DNA of 64,000 nt, from NCBI GenBank assembly GCA_019856515.1, contig CP082230.1, positions 4,526,001 to 4,590,000 on the forward strand, read 5' to 3'. The stretch comes from Prolixibacteraceae bacterium. GTDB taxonomy: Bacteria > Bacteroidota > Bacteroidia > Bacteroidales > Prolixibacteraceae. The position numbers were made by a program, and so were the translations under genes. The notes below the pieces were generated by a model. It made no database searches. It saw nothing but the letters and a program-made list of their open reading frames with translations, and was not told the origin of the DNA. Positions 54,359 to 63,592 of the stretch are shown piece by piece; the first letter of the stretch is position 1, and each line of letters begins with the position of its first letter.

Positions 54359-55342
54359 TCAAGCGACAAATGCAACTTTTCTATCAAGTTTTAGCTTATT
54401 ATACATTTCAATAGGCTTATGATATCCATATCTCTTACGAGGTCTATTATTAAGCTTAGCTTGTATCCAGTCTATTTCCTTTTGTGTTAAGTTCTCAAAA
54501 GAGCTTCCTTTAGGTATATACTGTCTAATCAATCCATTTAGATTCTCATTTGCACCTCTTTCCCAAGAATGATATGGATGAGCAAAGTAGAAGTCCACCT
54601 TTAGTGATTCTGCAATATGCTTATGCTCATAGAACTCTCTTCCATTATCAGATGTAATGGTGTGTATTAGATCTTTAAAGGGGGTTAATACATCAATAGT
54701 TTGCTTTGCAAGAGCTTTGGCATTCTTTCCATTTAATAACCTTATCCAGCACAGCCCTGTAGACCTGTCGTTAATAGTGAGAATTGCCCCTTTCCGGTTC
54801 TTTCCAATAATTGTGTCTATTTCTAAGTCTCCAAAGCGTTGTTTCTCTTCCACAATTTTAGGACGCTGGTCTATACTTACGCGACCTTCCATTTTGCCCC
54901 GAAATTCGTTCTTTGCACCTCTTCTGGAGTATTTCTTATGTTTGCGTCTCAATGACTTATAAATCTCTCCACCTGCAATCTTATCCTCCCAGATATAGGT
55001 GTATATCGTTTCATGTGACACACAAGAAATCCCTTTTAATTTACTTCTGCCATTAATCTGTTCTGGACTCAAGCCTTTCTCCAAGTAATGTTTAATATAG
55101 TCTTTCATCGCTCCATCTAATACAATCTGCTTTCGCTTGTTACGATGTCTTTCTCTACATAAAGCTTCTGCATAGATCGCACAATAACATCCAGTTTCTG
55201 GATTACTATTCCTTTTTACTTCCCTACTTATTACTGACTTGTTTTTGTTGATTGCAGAGCCTATCGATTCGAAACTAGCTCCTGTTGCAAGCATCAATTC
55301 AATTAAGTATCTTTGTTTTATTACGAGTTGTCCCATTTGCAT
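54359..55342 (-). CDS. IS30-family transposase
   Basis: A 327-residue transposase. An N-terminal helix-turn-helix (LATGASFESIGSAINKNKSVISREVKRN) is followed by the LSPEQINGR second DNA-binding segment. The DDE catalytic domain has D176 (GDLEIDTIIG), D232 (TSDNGREF) and E266 (ERGANENLNG), with the D-E spacing of IS30. RQYIPKGSSF and LNNRPRKRYGYHKP complete the family signature. The protein is full-length with no frameshift. Confidence 0.94.
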   Translation of the reverse strand: MQMGQLVIKQRYLIELMLATGASFESIGSAINKNKSVISREVKRNSNPETGCYCAIYAEALCRERHRNKRKQIVLDGAMKDYIKHYLEKGLSPEQINGRSKLKGISCVSHETIYTYIWEDKIAGGEIYKSLRRKHKKYSRRGAKNEFRGKMEGRVSIDQRPKIVEEKQRFGDLEIDTIIGKNRKGAILTINDRSTGLCWIRLLNGKNAKALAKQTIDVLTPFKDLIHTITSDNGREFYEHKHIAESLKVDFYFAHPYHSWERGANENLNGLIRQYIPKGSSFENLTQKEIDWIQAKLNNRPRKRYGYHKPIEMYNKLKLDRKVAFVA

Positions 55343-55391
55343 TATTTCTTGGAGGATTTATCTGTAAATATTTGATGGACAAACTTAGTAT

Positions 55392-55413
55392 AAAGGAGGA
55401 GAAATCCTCCTTT
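55392..55413. terminator. hairpin inside the IS upstream of the transposase
   Basis: A perfect 9-bp stem (AAAGGAGGA / TCCTCCTTT) with a GAAA tetraloop and a T tract on the plus side. It lies 50 bp before the transposase start and could limit read-through into the element or hide a ribosome binding site. Confidence 0.55.
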
Positions 55414-55669
55414 TTGTTTCTTCAATATTTACACACAAATAACACTCATAGTTATAATATTGTGTTGCATTTATGATTTGAATGCAAGAAATATAATTGT
55501 GGGATGTTTATGAAGGTGTTGTAATACTGAATTTGTTTAACTGGCGTCTGCCTGTATTGTTTTGGGATACAGTGAATTGTATGGCACAGTGGTTTTGTGT
55601 GATTATTGTTGATTTCAACGATAAAATTTAGAAATAGAATTATCTAAGATAGACTTGAGAGGGGATATG

Positions 55670-55838
55670 AAGCCCCTTTCCCCTGCCTTTCCCCTGCAAT
55701 GATTCGAGAACTCTTCGGGAATGCTTCGAGAATGGTCCATCGATTTGGGTAAAATGATGGACAATTTTCGGATAATATATGGACATTTTCCATGTGAATG
55801 CAGGGGAAAAGCATACTAAAGGCAGGAGAAAGGGGCTT
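55670..55838. repeat. 11-bp-period hairpin array, copy B
   Basis: Built like copy A at 4561. TTTCCCCTG starts at 55677 and 55688. TTCGNGAA starts at 55703, 55714 and 55725. GGA recurs at 55759, 55770 and 55781. CAGGGGAA starts at 55801, CATACTAAAGG at 55812 and CAGGAGAA at 55823. The outer arms 55670-55698 and 55799-55838 (AAGCCCCTTTC / GAAAGGGGCTT) pair with a 10-nt bulge. A 25-bp core at 55725-55749 is identical to copy A. The remaining gap sequence (55487-55669 and 55839-55903) holds nothing recognised. Confidence 0.75.
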
Positions 55839-55903
55839 TGTCGTGGCTCTTGGTGGAGAGATTCTGGATGGAGGGTGGGAGTGACGAAAAGAAAAAAAGC
55901 AGA

Positions 55904-55949
55904 AAGGAGGCCGATGTTGTTTGATTAAACAACACCGTTGATGCTCCTT
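55904..55949 (-). terminator. possible terminator of the sulfatase gene (minus strand)
   Basis: An outer AAGGAG/CTCCTT pairing encloses a perfect inner 7-bp stem GTTGTTT/AAACAAC with loop GATT. On the minus strand a T-rich stretch follows. Confidence 0.5.
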
Positions 55950-56003
55950 CCTACTTGGCTTCCTAGTTAAAGTTGTCTAGGATTGTTGTTGCTTTGTTGT
56001 TTT

Positions 56004-57566
56004 TTAATAGTCTACTGCATACTTTTCGTCTAACTCTTTTTGAAGTAGAGTGGACATCTCTTTCACTACTTCAGGGTTTTCTGCATATAGATTTGTACGT
56101 TGTTCTGGATCTTTTTCGATATCGAAAAGAAGACCTTCAGTTTCGAAAGTCGTATAGTTTTTTAATTTCATATACGATTTCGGCATTTTAGATACACTTC
56201 CTGTAGAACTGTTGATGTATAACCAGTTTCCTTTGCGAAGTCCCCAATGTCCTTTTTTAGTGTTGTGGACAAGGACTTCATGAACTGGTTGATCTGTCTG
56301 TTCTCCTTTTAAGATCGGTAGAATGTTTTTACTGTCAGGAGCGGCACTCTTTGGCATGTCTATATTTGCCGCAGCAGTTACCGTTGACATAATATCTATT
56401 TGAGATATAAGTTCATTTGAAACTGCTCCTGCTTTCACATTATTAGGCCATTTCACGATAAATGGAATATGGTGTCCACCTTCCCAAACATCTCTTTTTA
56501 GACCTCTGAAATCGCCCATACTATAGTGGTCGTATTTTTCAGCGCGCTTAAATGCATATCTCTCAGGGCCGTTATCCGCACTGAATATCACGATGGTGTT
56601 TTGGTCAAATCCATTGTCTTTTAGTGCTTTCATTACTTGACCTGCAACCCAGTCAGTTTGTACCATAAAGTCACCATAGGCTCCAGCTTGAGATGTGCCA
56701 TCGAATTCGTCGTTTGGAATGATTGGTGCATGAGGTGAAGGAAGTGCAAGATAGAGGAAGAATGGTTTCTTTTTACTCTGCTTAGCAATCCACTCGGTTG
56801 ACTTGGTGCATAGGGTTGGCAATACTTTGTAAGGATCCCAATCTTTTGTTTTTGGTCCAGGACGAAATTCCCATCCTCCCTCTTTTGTTTTAAATTCTGT
56901 GTCTTTAATATTCATCATCTCCGTTGGAACTTCTACTGGTTTGTCGTTTTCAAACCATGTGTATGGAGGGAAATTGATGGTGCCATCTCCGAAGTAGTAG
57001 TCAAAACCTCGACTTGTTGGTCCTCCTGAAACGGGTTTGCTCCAATCTACATCTTTGGGCATATATGCTTTTCGTACTTTACGCCCGTGTTTTACTCTTC
57101 CTGAAGGCTCGTTATTTAAGTTCCAGTTCCACCCCATGTGCCATTTCCCAATACAGGCTGTGGCATAGCCTCCATCTTTTAGAACTTGTGGTAAGGTGAT
57201 GTCGCTATCTCGGAACATCGGTTTGTCGAATGAGTTTGAGATTCTATGCGTACGTCTCCAATGGTATTGACCTGTTAACAGTGCATAACGGCTTGGAGAG
57301 CAGATTCCTGAGGAGCTATGGGCATCGGTGAATCTAATTCCTTCTGATGCAAGTCTATCTAGGTTCTTGGTAGGAATTTTAGAATTGGGATTTTGACAGT
57401 TCAGATCGCCATACCCCATATCATCGGCGTAGATGATAACAATGTTTGGTCTATCTTGTGGTTTGTTACTTGTTGAAGAGAAGCTTTGTAGAAAAGGTAT
57501 TAGAAGTGTTGCACTGAAGAGTTTCAGGGCATGAGATGATTTTACCCTCATATCTTTCGTATTCAT
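56004..57566 (-). CDS. S1-family sulfatase (arylsulfatase-like)
   Basis: A 520-residue secreted sulfatase. A hydrophobic segment (~15-30) follows an unusually long charged start; ATG codons at residues 1 and 6 are both possible. Metal ligands D48/D49 lie in [11 protein letters not shown]. The formylglycine motif is C89-S-P-S-R93 in [15 protein letters not shown], the Cys type that needs an anaerobic maturase (anSME), which is not in the window. GKWHMGW and FSADNGPE are further active-site landmarks. It would remove sulfate from marine polysaccharide or another sulfated ester. It is an orphan, not in a polysaccharide locus, and lies between two 11-bp-period arrays and next to an IS. Confidence 0.92.
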   Translation of the reverse strand: MNTKDMRVKSSHALKLFSATLLIPFLQSFSSTSNKPQDRPNIVIIYADDMGYGDLNCQNPNSKIPTKNLDRLASEGIRFTDAHSSSGICSPSRYALLTGQYHWRRTHRISNSFDKPMFRDSDITLPQVLKDGGYATACIGKWHMGWNWNLNNEPSGRVKHGRKVRKAYMPKDVDWSKPVSGGPTSRGFDYYFGDGTINFPPYTWFENDKPVEVPTEMMNIKDTEFKTKEGGWEFRPGPKTKDWDPYKVLPTLCTKSTEWIAKQSKKKPFFLYLALPSPHAPIIPNDEFDGTSQAGAYGDFMVQTDWVAGQVMKALKDNGFDQNTIVIFSADNGPERYAFKRAEKYDHYSMGDFRGLKRDVWEGGHHIPFIVKWPNNVKAGAVSNELISQIDIMSTVTAAANIDMPKSAAPDSKNILPILKGEQTDQPVHEVLVHNTKKGHWGLRKGNWLYINSSTGSVSKMPKSYMKLKNYTTFETEGLLFDIEKDPEQRTNLYAENPEVVKEMSTLLQKELDEKYAVDY

Positions 57567-57711
57567 AAATGGTTGTTTAATTAGTTATGTATAGTTGATT
57601 ATATCGATTGAATTTTTTAATCAAAAAGCCCAACAGAATATTTACAAAACATAAATATAATATAATTTCTATATTTTAATGTATCAAACAAGGGTTTCAC
57701 TGCCCTTTAAC

Positions 57712-57842
57712 TTACCTTTCAGTTACCCTTTCCTTACCCTTTGTTTACCTTTTAGTCGTGTGGAGGTAAACAAAGGGTAAGTTTAGGGTAACTTATCTAC
57801 GGGTTTGGTGGAGGCTTGAAGGCTGGTTGAATATTGGTTGAA
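57712..57842. repeat. 11-bp-period hairpin array, type 2
   Basis: TTACC starts at 57712, 57723, 57734 and 57745. GGTAA starts at 57765, 57776 and 57787. TTG starts at 57805, 57816, 57827 and 57838. All steps are exactly 11 bp. The arms 57721-57749 and 57765-57793 form a 29-nt hairpin (AGTTACCCT...GTTTACC) broken by one small internal loop, with a 15-nt apical loop. The sequence differs from copies A and B but the build is the same. Otherwise the gap 57567-57963 holds no gene I can support. Confidence 0.7.
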
Positions 57843-57963
57843 AGGCTTATTGATCGTGGCTTTTTATGGTTTGGTTATGGAGGTAATCTAATGGAATGGA
57901 TAAAAAAACGTTCGGTTTTGGTCAGCAAGCATGAATAATGTTTTAATAGCTAGATCTATTTTG

Positions 57964-57971
57964 TATTTTTG
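57964..57971 (+). promoter_or_regulatory. -7 element of prfC (TATTTTTG)
   Basis: Exact TAnnTTTG match 24 bp before the start codon; no TTTG is found at the right distance upstream. Confidence 0.5.
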
Positions 57972-57995
57972 TGGTCAAATTAAGTATCGTACTAA

Positions 57996-59570
57996 ATGGG
58001 TTTACAAGAAGAGATAAATAGAAGACGGACTTTTGCCATTGTCAGTCACCCGGATGCCGGTAAGACAACTTTGACGGAGAAGTTACTGCTTTTTGGTGGT
58101 GCTATTAGAGTGGCAGGTGCCGTAAAAAATAATAAGATCAAGCAAGGTGCAGCTTCCGATTTCATGGAGATTGAGCGTCAGAGGGGTATCTCTGTGGCGA
58201 CATCTGTGATGGGATTTGAGTATGAAGGCTATAAGGTGAACATTTTGGATACGCCTGGTCACCAGGATTTCCAAGAGGATACGTTCCGTACTTTGACTGC
58301 TGTGGATAGTGTTATTATTGTTATTGATGCAGCCAAAGGGGTGGAGCCTCAGACGGAGAGACTGATGAAAGTTTGTCGTATGAGAAAGACTCCTGTGATG
58401 GTTTATATCAATAAGATGGACCGTCCTACGGGGGATATGTTTGATCTTCTTGACGAAATTGAAGAGCAACTTAAGATTAAGACACGTCCTTTAAGTTGGC
58501 CGATTAATTCGGGTGCAGACTTTAAAGGGGTATATAATATTTTTGATTCGAGCTTACGCCTTTTTGATCCAAGTATTACAGAGATCGAGAGTGCAGTGGA
58601 GATTGATGATTTGTCTACTGAGAAGCTGGATGAATTGATCGGTGATGACGCGGATACTTTACGTGAAGAGGTTGAGTTGATCGAAGGGGTTTATCCTGAG
58701 TTCGATCACGATGCATATCTTGCTGGTAATGTAGCTCCTGTGTTCTTTGGTAGTGCACTGTATAATTTTGGTGTTCAGGAGCTGTTGGATTCATTTGTTC
58801 GTATTGCACCATTCCCTAAGGAGAAAGATGCAGAAGAGCGTGTGGTGATGGCCAATGAACCTAAGTTTACTGGTTTTATCTTTAAGATCCATGCCAATAT
58901 CGATCCAAATCACCGTAGCCGTATTGCTTTTGTGAAGATCTGTAGTGGTAAGTTTGAGCGTAATAAGAACTATCGCCACATGCGATTGGCTAAGAACTTT
59001 AAGTTCTCTTCTCCAACAGCATTTATGGCATCGAAGAAAGAGACCATCGAAGAGGCTTATCCAGGGGATATTATTGGTATACCTGATACTGGTAACTTTA
59101 TTATTGGAGATACGCTGACGGAAGGCGAAAACCTTCATTATAAAGGGATGCCCTCGTTCTCTCCAGAGATGTTCCGTTATATTGAGAATGCCGATCCAAT
59201 GAAGGCTAAGCAGTTGGCTAAGGGTGTGGATCAATTGATGGAAGAGGGGGTTGCACAGTTGTTTACGAATCAATTTAATGGTCGTAAGATTATCGGTTGT
59301 GTAGGACAACTTCAGTTTGAGGTGATCGAGTATCGTTTGGAACATGAGTATGGTGCAAAGTGTCGATTCGAGTCACTGCCAATGTATAAAGCGTGTTGGA
59401 TTGAAGCAGATGATCCTGCGGTAATCGTGGATTTTAAGAAACGTAAGTATCAGAAGATGGCGGTAGATAAGCAAGGGCGTGATGTCTTTATGGCGGACTC
59501 TAGTTTCCTTCTTCAGATGGCACAAACGGACTTTAAAGATATTCGTTTCCACTTTACATCGGAATTTTAG
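57996..59570 (+). CDS. prfC: peptide chain release factor 3
   Basis: A 524-residue translational GTPase that removes RF1/RF2 from the ribosome after termination. The G motifs are [15 protein letters not shown] (G1), [12 protein letters not shown] (switch region), [16 protein letters not shown] (G3) and YINKMDR (G4). Domain II and the C-terminal EF-G-like domain ([18 protein letters not shown]) are complete. Length is typical. A short hairpin with a T tract (59575-59594) and then a 163-bp repeat follow the stop codon. Confidence 0.96.
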   Translation: MGLQEEINRRRTFAIVSHPDAGKTTLTEKLLLFGGAIRVAGAVKNNKIKQGAASDFMEIERQRGISVATSVMGFEYEGYKVNILDTPGHQDFQEDTFRTLTAVDSVIIVIDAAKGVEPQTERLMKVCRMRKTPVMVYINKMDRPTGDMFDLLDEIEEQLKIKTRPLSWPINSGADFKGVYNIFDSSLRLFDPSITEIESAVEIDDLSTEKLDELIGDDADTLREEVELIEGVYPEFDHDAYLAGNVAPVFFGSALYNFGVQELLDSFVRIAPFPKEKDAEERVVMANEPKFTGFIFKIHANIDPNHRSRIAFVKICSGKFERNKNYRHMRLAKNFKFSSPTAFMASKKETIEEAYPGDIIGIPDTGNFIIGDTLTEGENLHYKGMPSFSPEMFRYIENADPMKAKQLAKGVDQLMEEGVAQLFTNQFNGRKIIGCVGQLQFEVIEYRLEHEYGAKCRFESLPMYKACWIEADDPAVIVDFKKRKYQKMAVDKQGRDVFMADSSFLLQMAQTDFKDIRFHFTSEF

Positions 59571-59591
59571 TTTTATCCTCTCATAGGATTT

Positions 59592-59754
59592 TTTCCAATT
59601 ACATATTTAGATGGGCTTTACCCTCTTGTGCTATATTTTTTATACTTAGTTGAAAAATATCACCGTAGGGAAAGGTTCTGCTACTATTTCTTGCTCTGTA
59701 TAAACAAAATATCTTGGCAAGTTTTAATAGTTCGTTTCAAAATGCAATTGGCAT
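59592..59754 (+). repeat. 163-bp TIR element, copy 3
   Basis: The ends TTTCCAATT and AATTGGCAT form inverted repeats, more degenerate than in the other copies. It is again 163 bp. Shared blocks include GATGGGCTTTA, TTTATACTTAGTTGA, ATCACCGTAGGGAAAG and TAAACAAAATAT. It starts 22 bp after the prfC stop, in the same orientation relative to the gene as the other copies. Confidence 0.7.
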
Positions 59755-59768
59755 AATAAAATATAAAA

Positions 59769-59800
59769 CTACCCATAGGATGATTGAATCTTATGGGTAG
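59769..59800. terminator. hairpin between prfC and the transporter gene
   Basis: A 13-bp stem with one G-T pair (CTACCCATAGGAT / ATCTTATGGGTAG) and a 6-nt loop. The T-rich side faces the minus strand, so its role as a plus-strand terminator is uncertain. Confidence 0.4.
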
Positions 59801-59836
59801 TGTTGTATATTGTCTATACATAACCCACCCAATAGT

Positions 59837-61153
59837 ATGATTTCGATAAAGAATATACATTTTAGCAACCCAAGCCGTTGGCCTTTCTTTTACGGCTGGT
59901 TTATTATGGTGATGACCACCATTGGATTATTTGTGAGTATTCCAGGGCAGACGATGGCTGTGGCTGCTTTTACGGATTCATTGATGGAGGCACTCGATTT
60001 GTCACGTAATGAGCTGAGTGTGGTCTATATGATTGGAACTTTGATTTCGTCAATATTTCTGAAGAAGGCAGGGGTGTGGTATGATCGACATGGTGCGAAA
60101 GTGATGATGTTCGGTGCTACTTTGCTGATGTCTTTTACGATGTTAGGGATGTCCTATCTTATCCCGCTGTCGAATTTTGCTGACGACCTCTCTTTTCATC
60201 TTATCTCGGCCAAGGGGTGGAGCTTGATACTTCTTGTATTTCTATTTTTCTTGGCGCGATTGAATGGTCAAGGGATCATGAGTATGGTGGCTCGAACGAT
60301 GTTGATGAAGTGGTTTTTGAGAAAAAGGGGAGTGGCGAACGGGATCAGTAGTATGGTTGCCAATGCCAGTTTTGCTTTGGCTACTATCGGCCTCGCTTAC
60401 TTTGTGTCTCGAATAGGATGGGACCATACGTATAGGCTTCTGTCTGTGATATTGCTCTTATGTGCATTGCTGTTTCTGGGAACTTATGAAGAGAAGCCTG
60501 AAGATTTTGGTCTTTCTCCTGATGGGGATATCTCTAAAGAGAAAGAGATGAAGGGAGACAAAAAGGTGTTGGAGATTAGAGATTTTACTTATGATGAAGC
60601 GGTGAAGACACGTGCCTTTTGGTCGGTTACTTTGATCACCTCTTTCTTTGCCTGTTTTGTGACAGGGTTTACTTTTCATATCTTCTCGATACTTCGAGAT
60701 GCAGGTATTCCATGGGAGAGAGGACAAGATATTTTTATCTATTGTGCTATCATATCCACTTTCCTGTCGCTCGGAGGAAGTATCATTAGTGATCATATAA
60801 AGATTAAGTATCTAGTCTTATTGGCAGCATTGGGAGGCATTCTGTTTGGTATTGGCTTTGCTTTCCTTAAATATCATTGGGCTTTTATTGTACTCAATAT
60901 AGGTTATGGAACTATTGGTGGTCTGTTTGGCGTCTTGCTGGTGGTTGCTTACCCTCGTTATTTTGGTAAACGTCATCTTGGGGCTATCACAGGACGTAAT
61001 ATGTCATTGATTATCTTTCTTAGTGCCATCTCTCCCTTGCTTTTTAGCCTTTCAAAGAGTTACCTCGGCTCTTATCAACCTATCGCTCTACTTTTGGCAA
61101 CACTCTCTTTGGGTATATTTCTCTATGGCATGACCGTAAAAGATCCACAGTAG
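59837..61153 (+). CDS. major facilitator superfamily transporter
   Basis: A 438-residue inner membrane transporter with 12 predicted helices. I start it at the ATG at 59837; an in-frame TTG 27 bp upstream lies close to a hairpin. The N-terminal half has FYGWFIMVMTTIGLFVSIPGQTMAV and the loop 2-3 motif KKAGVWYDRHGAKVMM. A charged cytoplasmic loop (EEKPEDFGLSPDGDISKEKEMKGD) separates the halves. The pattern resembles monocarboxylate/oxalate-type members, but the substrate cannot be stated. It has no obvious functional partner among its neighbours. Confidence 0.85.
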   Translation: MISIKNIHFSNPSRWPFFYGWFIMVMTTIGLFVSIPGQTMAVAAFTDSLMEALDLSRNELSVVYMIGTLISSIFLKKAGVWYDRHGAKVMMFGATLLMSFTMLGMSYLIPLSNFADDLSFHLISAKGWSLILLVFLFFLARLNGQGIMSMVARTMLMKWFLRKRGVANGISSMVANASFALATIGLAYFVSRIGWDHTYRLLSVILLLCALLFLGTYEEKPEDFGLSPDGDISKEKEMKGDKKVLEIRDFTYDEAVKTRAFWSVTLITSFFACFVTGFTFHIFSILRDAGIPWERGQDIFIYCAIISTFLSLGGSIISDHIKIKYLVLLAALGGILFGIGFAFLKYHWAFIVLNIGYGTIGGLFGVLLVVAYPRYFGKRHLGAITGRNMSLIIFLSAISPLLFSLSKSYLGSYQPIALLLATLSLGIFLYGMTVKDPQ

Positions 61154-61192
61154 GGAAGTGTTATATGTACTAATAAATAGATGATTATTAAC

Positions 61193-61223
61193 TTGATAAT
61201 AGGTCCTAAAATCACTATTTTTA
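61193..61223 (+). promoter_or_regulatory. possible promoter of the Septu-like operon
   Basis: TTG at 61193-61195 and TATTTTTA at 61216-61223, separated by 20 bp, lie 33 bp before the start codon. The -7 box lacks the final G of the consensus. Confidence 0.35.
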
Positions 61224-61256
61224 TTTAATAATCATTGATCTAATTGAAGCTTGATA

Positions 61257-62630
61257 ATGGAATCAAAAGTAGAACAATATCTTCCGACAAGTGTGCATTC
61301 GTTTTCTGTGTCTAACTTTCAGGGAATCAAAGATGCTGAGTTAAGTGATCTTCCTGCTGATGCTCGATGGATTTTGTTAACTGGAGAGAATGGGTATGGT
61401 AAGACTTCTATATTAAGAGCTATTACTATAGCTTTATATGGACGCTTGGATCCGATGGAGGGTTCTCGAGAATTGGGGCCAGAGAGTATGAAAGTCGAAC
61501 TGAAGGTAAACTTAAACAACCAAAAAGGAGAGGAGATATTAATAAGGACTGTTACTGAGAAAGATGGGGATGGAATCTCTTTTGAAGTACCTGTGGTTGC
61601 TTATGGTCCTGTGAGAATTCCTTCAGGAAAATCTTCCAATGTATCGGGTTCTAATGTAAAGAGTCTTTTTTCTAGCGATGGAGATCTATTTCATAATGTT
61701 GAGAGTGAATTGGTTAATCTATTTCGTGATGAAGAGGTGAGTTATGAGAAGAGTAAGTCCACAGTCCTTAATACTTTTAGTACGGTAATATTATTCGGAC
61801 TTGATGAATACCCAGAGATTAAAGATGCCTGCAAAGGTATAAAGGATGAATTAGAAGGGGACGCTTTTTTTGAACAGTTTCTCTCGATCACCTCTAAGGT
61901 TGACGCAATTCTTGATTCATCTGATATGGATGTTATTTTATTAGAAAAATATAAGCGGGGTTTTAAGGCGTTAGAAAAGGTTGTTCAGGAGTCTATTGCA
62001 AAAATAGGCAGATCTAAGTACCCTGAATTAAAGTCCTTTTTGTTGAATGTGATGGATAATATTGAAGATATTGTTATTCAGGATAATAAAGTTCAATATA
62101 TAGAAACAGAAGATCCTCATAATCCTAAAGTTATTGAACAGCTTGCATCGGGTAATCGAATGATTCTCACATGGATAGGGGATATGTTGATTCGGTTGGA
62201 TTTCTTTTCTGTGGATAAAATGGAGAATATTTATGGCGTGGTTGTTATTGATGAGTTTGACTTGCATTTACATCCTAAATGGCAAAAGAGGTTACCACAA
62301 ATACTATCAGATCAATTTCCCAATATTCAGTTTATAGCATCTACCCACAGCCCTGTGGCATTGTTAGGAGCTCCAGAACATAGTGTTTTTTTGAGTGTTA
62401 AAAGAACGGAAGAGGAGGGCATTACTGTTCATCGTTGGGATGATAAATTTGACATACAGAAGATGCTTCCGAATGCGATTCTGAATTCTCCGATGTTTGA
62501 CTTAGACGATATTTTGTCTTCTTCAGTGAATTCTGATGAAGTGATGACACAAGATGACTTCAAGGAGGCGATTTATCATGAAGTATTAGAGCGTAAGATG
62601 CAAGAGTATATCGATAACCAGCAGTCGTAG
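61257..62630 (+). CDS. ptuA: AAA ATPase of a Septu-type defence system (PtuA-like)
   Basis: A 457-residue ABC/SMC-like ATPase of the OLD/PtuA group. The ATG at 61257 is preferred over a TTG 6 bp upstream. Walker A is GENGYGKT (43-50) directly after the FQGIKDAELSDL strand typical of RecF-like ATPases. Walker B is VVVIDEFDLHLHP (~328-340), followed by the switch His in ASTHSPVALL (~361-370). No TOPRIM nuclease domain follows, so cleavage must come from a partner: the HNH protein 2 bp downstream. In Septu, PtuA assembles into a ring that holds PtuB and is controlled by nucleotides. It is shorter than the Bacillus prototype. Confidence 0.85.
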   Translation: MESKVEQYLPTSVHSFSVSNFQGIKDAELSDLPADARWILLTGENGYGKTSILRAITIALYGRLDPMEGSRELGPESMKVELKVNLNNQKGEEILIRTVTEKDGDGISFEVPVVAYGPVRIPSGKSSNVSGSNVKSLFSSDGDLFHNVESELVNLFRDEEVSYEKSKSTVLNTFSTVILFGLDEYPEIKDACKGIKDELEGDAFFEQFLSITSKVDAILDSSDMDVILLEKYKRGFKALEKVVQESIAKIGRSKYPELKSFLLNVMDNIEDIVIQDNKVQYIETEDPHNPKVIEQLASGNRMILTWIGDMLIRLDFFSVDKMENIYGVVVIDEFDLHLHPKWQKRLPQILSDQFPNIQFIASTHSPVALLGAPEHSVFLSVKRTEEEGITVHRWDDKFDIQKMLPNAILNSPMFDLDDILSSSVNSDEVMTQDDFKEAIYHEVLERKMQEYIDNQQS

Positions 62631-62632
62631 TT

Positions 62633-63550
62633 ATGATTCATTGGAAGCGGAAAGATTTTAGGCAGCCCCCAAAGAAATTAGATACGCAAGGGTGTTATAA
62701 GCAAATAGAAAAGGCAGTAAAACAAAAAGATGGAGGGAAATATACAAATTCCTATTATCGATGTGATGGGGTGTTGGATGCTTTACGAGCCTATTCAATT
62801 TGTAAGAGGAGTTTTGATCCGAATAAAGACCAACCAAAGTGTTACTATTGTGAAAGTACTGGTGAACAGGGGGCTGCGTTACAAGTGGAGCATTATAGAC
62901 CGAAAGCTAAGGTGATTGATGATAATAGCCCCTCTGAGGATGGATATTATTGGCTCGGAAACGAGTGGAGTAATTTATTGTTGGCTTGTTCGAAGTGTAA
63001 TGACCGTTCTGCAAAAGGAAATAAGTTTCCTATATTGGGAGCAAGAGTGATGGATCACGATCCTATCCGTACAACATCATCTGGCAAATTTGAATACGAT
63101 AGATCGGATTGTTTAATTAATAGTCAGATGTTATCTGCAGAGCAGCCTTTGCTATTGAATCCAGAGATAGATAGTATTATTGGTCGATTCTCATTTGGTA
63201 AAGATGGACAAATATATGGTCATGATGATCGAGCGAAGGAGACTATTAAGATTTGCAATTTGAATCGAAAGCCTTTGGTTGTCGCGAGGAAGAAAATATA
63301 TGATGAATTAAAAGAGAAAGTTAAAATGATTGTGATATCACATATCGAAAGACCAAACATATACCCACTTGCTACTCTTAAAGATATGCTATCAGGTACT
63401 TGTAAAGAAATCCATAATGCAATGATAGCAGAAAAACCTTATTCTTTATATGCTCATTACTTCAATTCACATTATCAAGAGTTCTTTTTGACTGAATTAC
63501 CTATGTCTTTCCGAAAGGTGTTTAGAGAATGTTTTGCTTCTATGAAATAA
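62633..63550 (+). CDS. ptuB: HNH endonuclease of a Septu-type defence system (PtuB-like)
   Basis: A 305-residue HNH nuclease of the PtuB/retron-associated type. The zinc-finger pairs are C70/C73 (KCYYCES) and C119/C122 (LACSKCNDR). The catalytic core reads LQVEHYRPKAKV (E86, H87) with N114 in GNEWSNLLL, then KGNKFP. The N-terminal MIHWKRKDFRQPPKKLD and YRCDGVLDALRAY are family-like. The C-terminal ~150 residues are helical. It starts 2 bp after ptuA, indicating coupled translation. No reverse transcriptase or msr-msd region is seen nearby, so a retron is not supported within the window. Confidence 0.85.
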   Translation: MIHWKRKDFRQPPKKLDTQGCYKQIEKAVKQKDGGKYTNSYYRCDGVLDALRAYSICKRSFDPNKDQPKCYYCESTGEQGAALQVEHYRPKAKVIDDNSPSEDGYYWLGNEWSNLLLACSKCNDRSAKGNKFPILGARVMDHDPIRTTSSGKFEYDRSDCLINSQMLSAEQPLLLNPEIDSIIGRFSFGKDGQIYGHDDRAKETIKICNLNRKPLVVARKKIYDELKEKVKMIVISHIERPNIYPLATLKDMLSGTCKEIHNAMIAEKPYSLYAHYFNSHYQEFFLTELPMSFRKVFRECFASMK

Positions 63551-63592
63551 TGAATTTAACGATACCTAAATAACGATTATAACTGCTTTTCA

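Larger units (their letters stand above)
54354..55486 (-). mobile_element. IS30-family insertion sequence (complete, about 1.13 kb)
   Basis: A single transposase gene is bounded by inverted repeats of about 23 bp: 54354-54376 (TGAATTCAAGCGACAAATGC...) and the complement of 55464-55486 (TGCATTCAAATCATAAATGC...), with about 17 matches. The left repeat overlaps the transposase stop codon. No clear target duplication can be seen; AGAAA occurs near both edges but is not placed symmetrically. The transposase is intact, so the element may be active. Confidence 0.8.

Noticed and set aside
54346..55491. AGAAA as the target-site duplication of the IS30 element
   Set aside because: The two copies are not the same distance from the inverted repeats, and A-rich pentamers are frequent in this DNA.
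58791..59345. 184-codon frame on the strand opposite prfC
   Set aside because: It lies wholly inside a perfectly conserved release factor 3 gene, has no recognisable domain and low-complexity composition, and no promoter; it is a shadow of the real gene.
61154..61256. Retron msr-msd region upstream of ptuA
   Set aside because: The gap is only about 100 bp, contains a promoter-like sequence and no typical inverted repeats, and no reverse transcriptase gene is present in the window.
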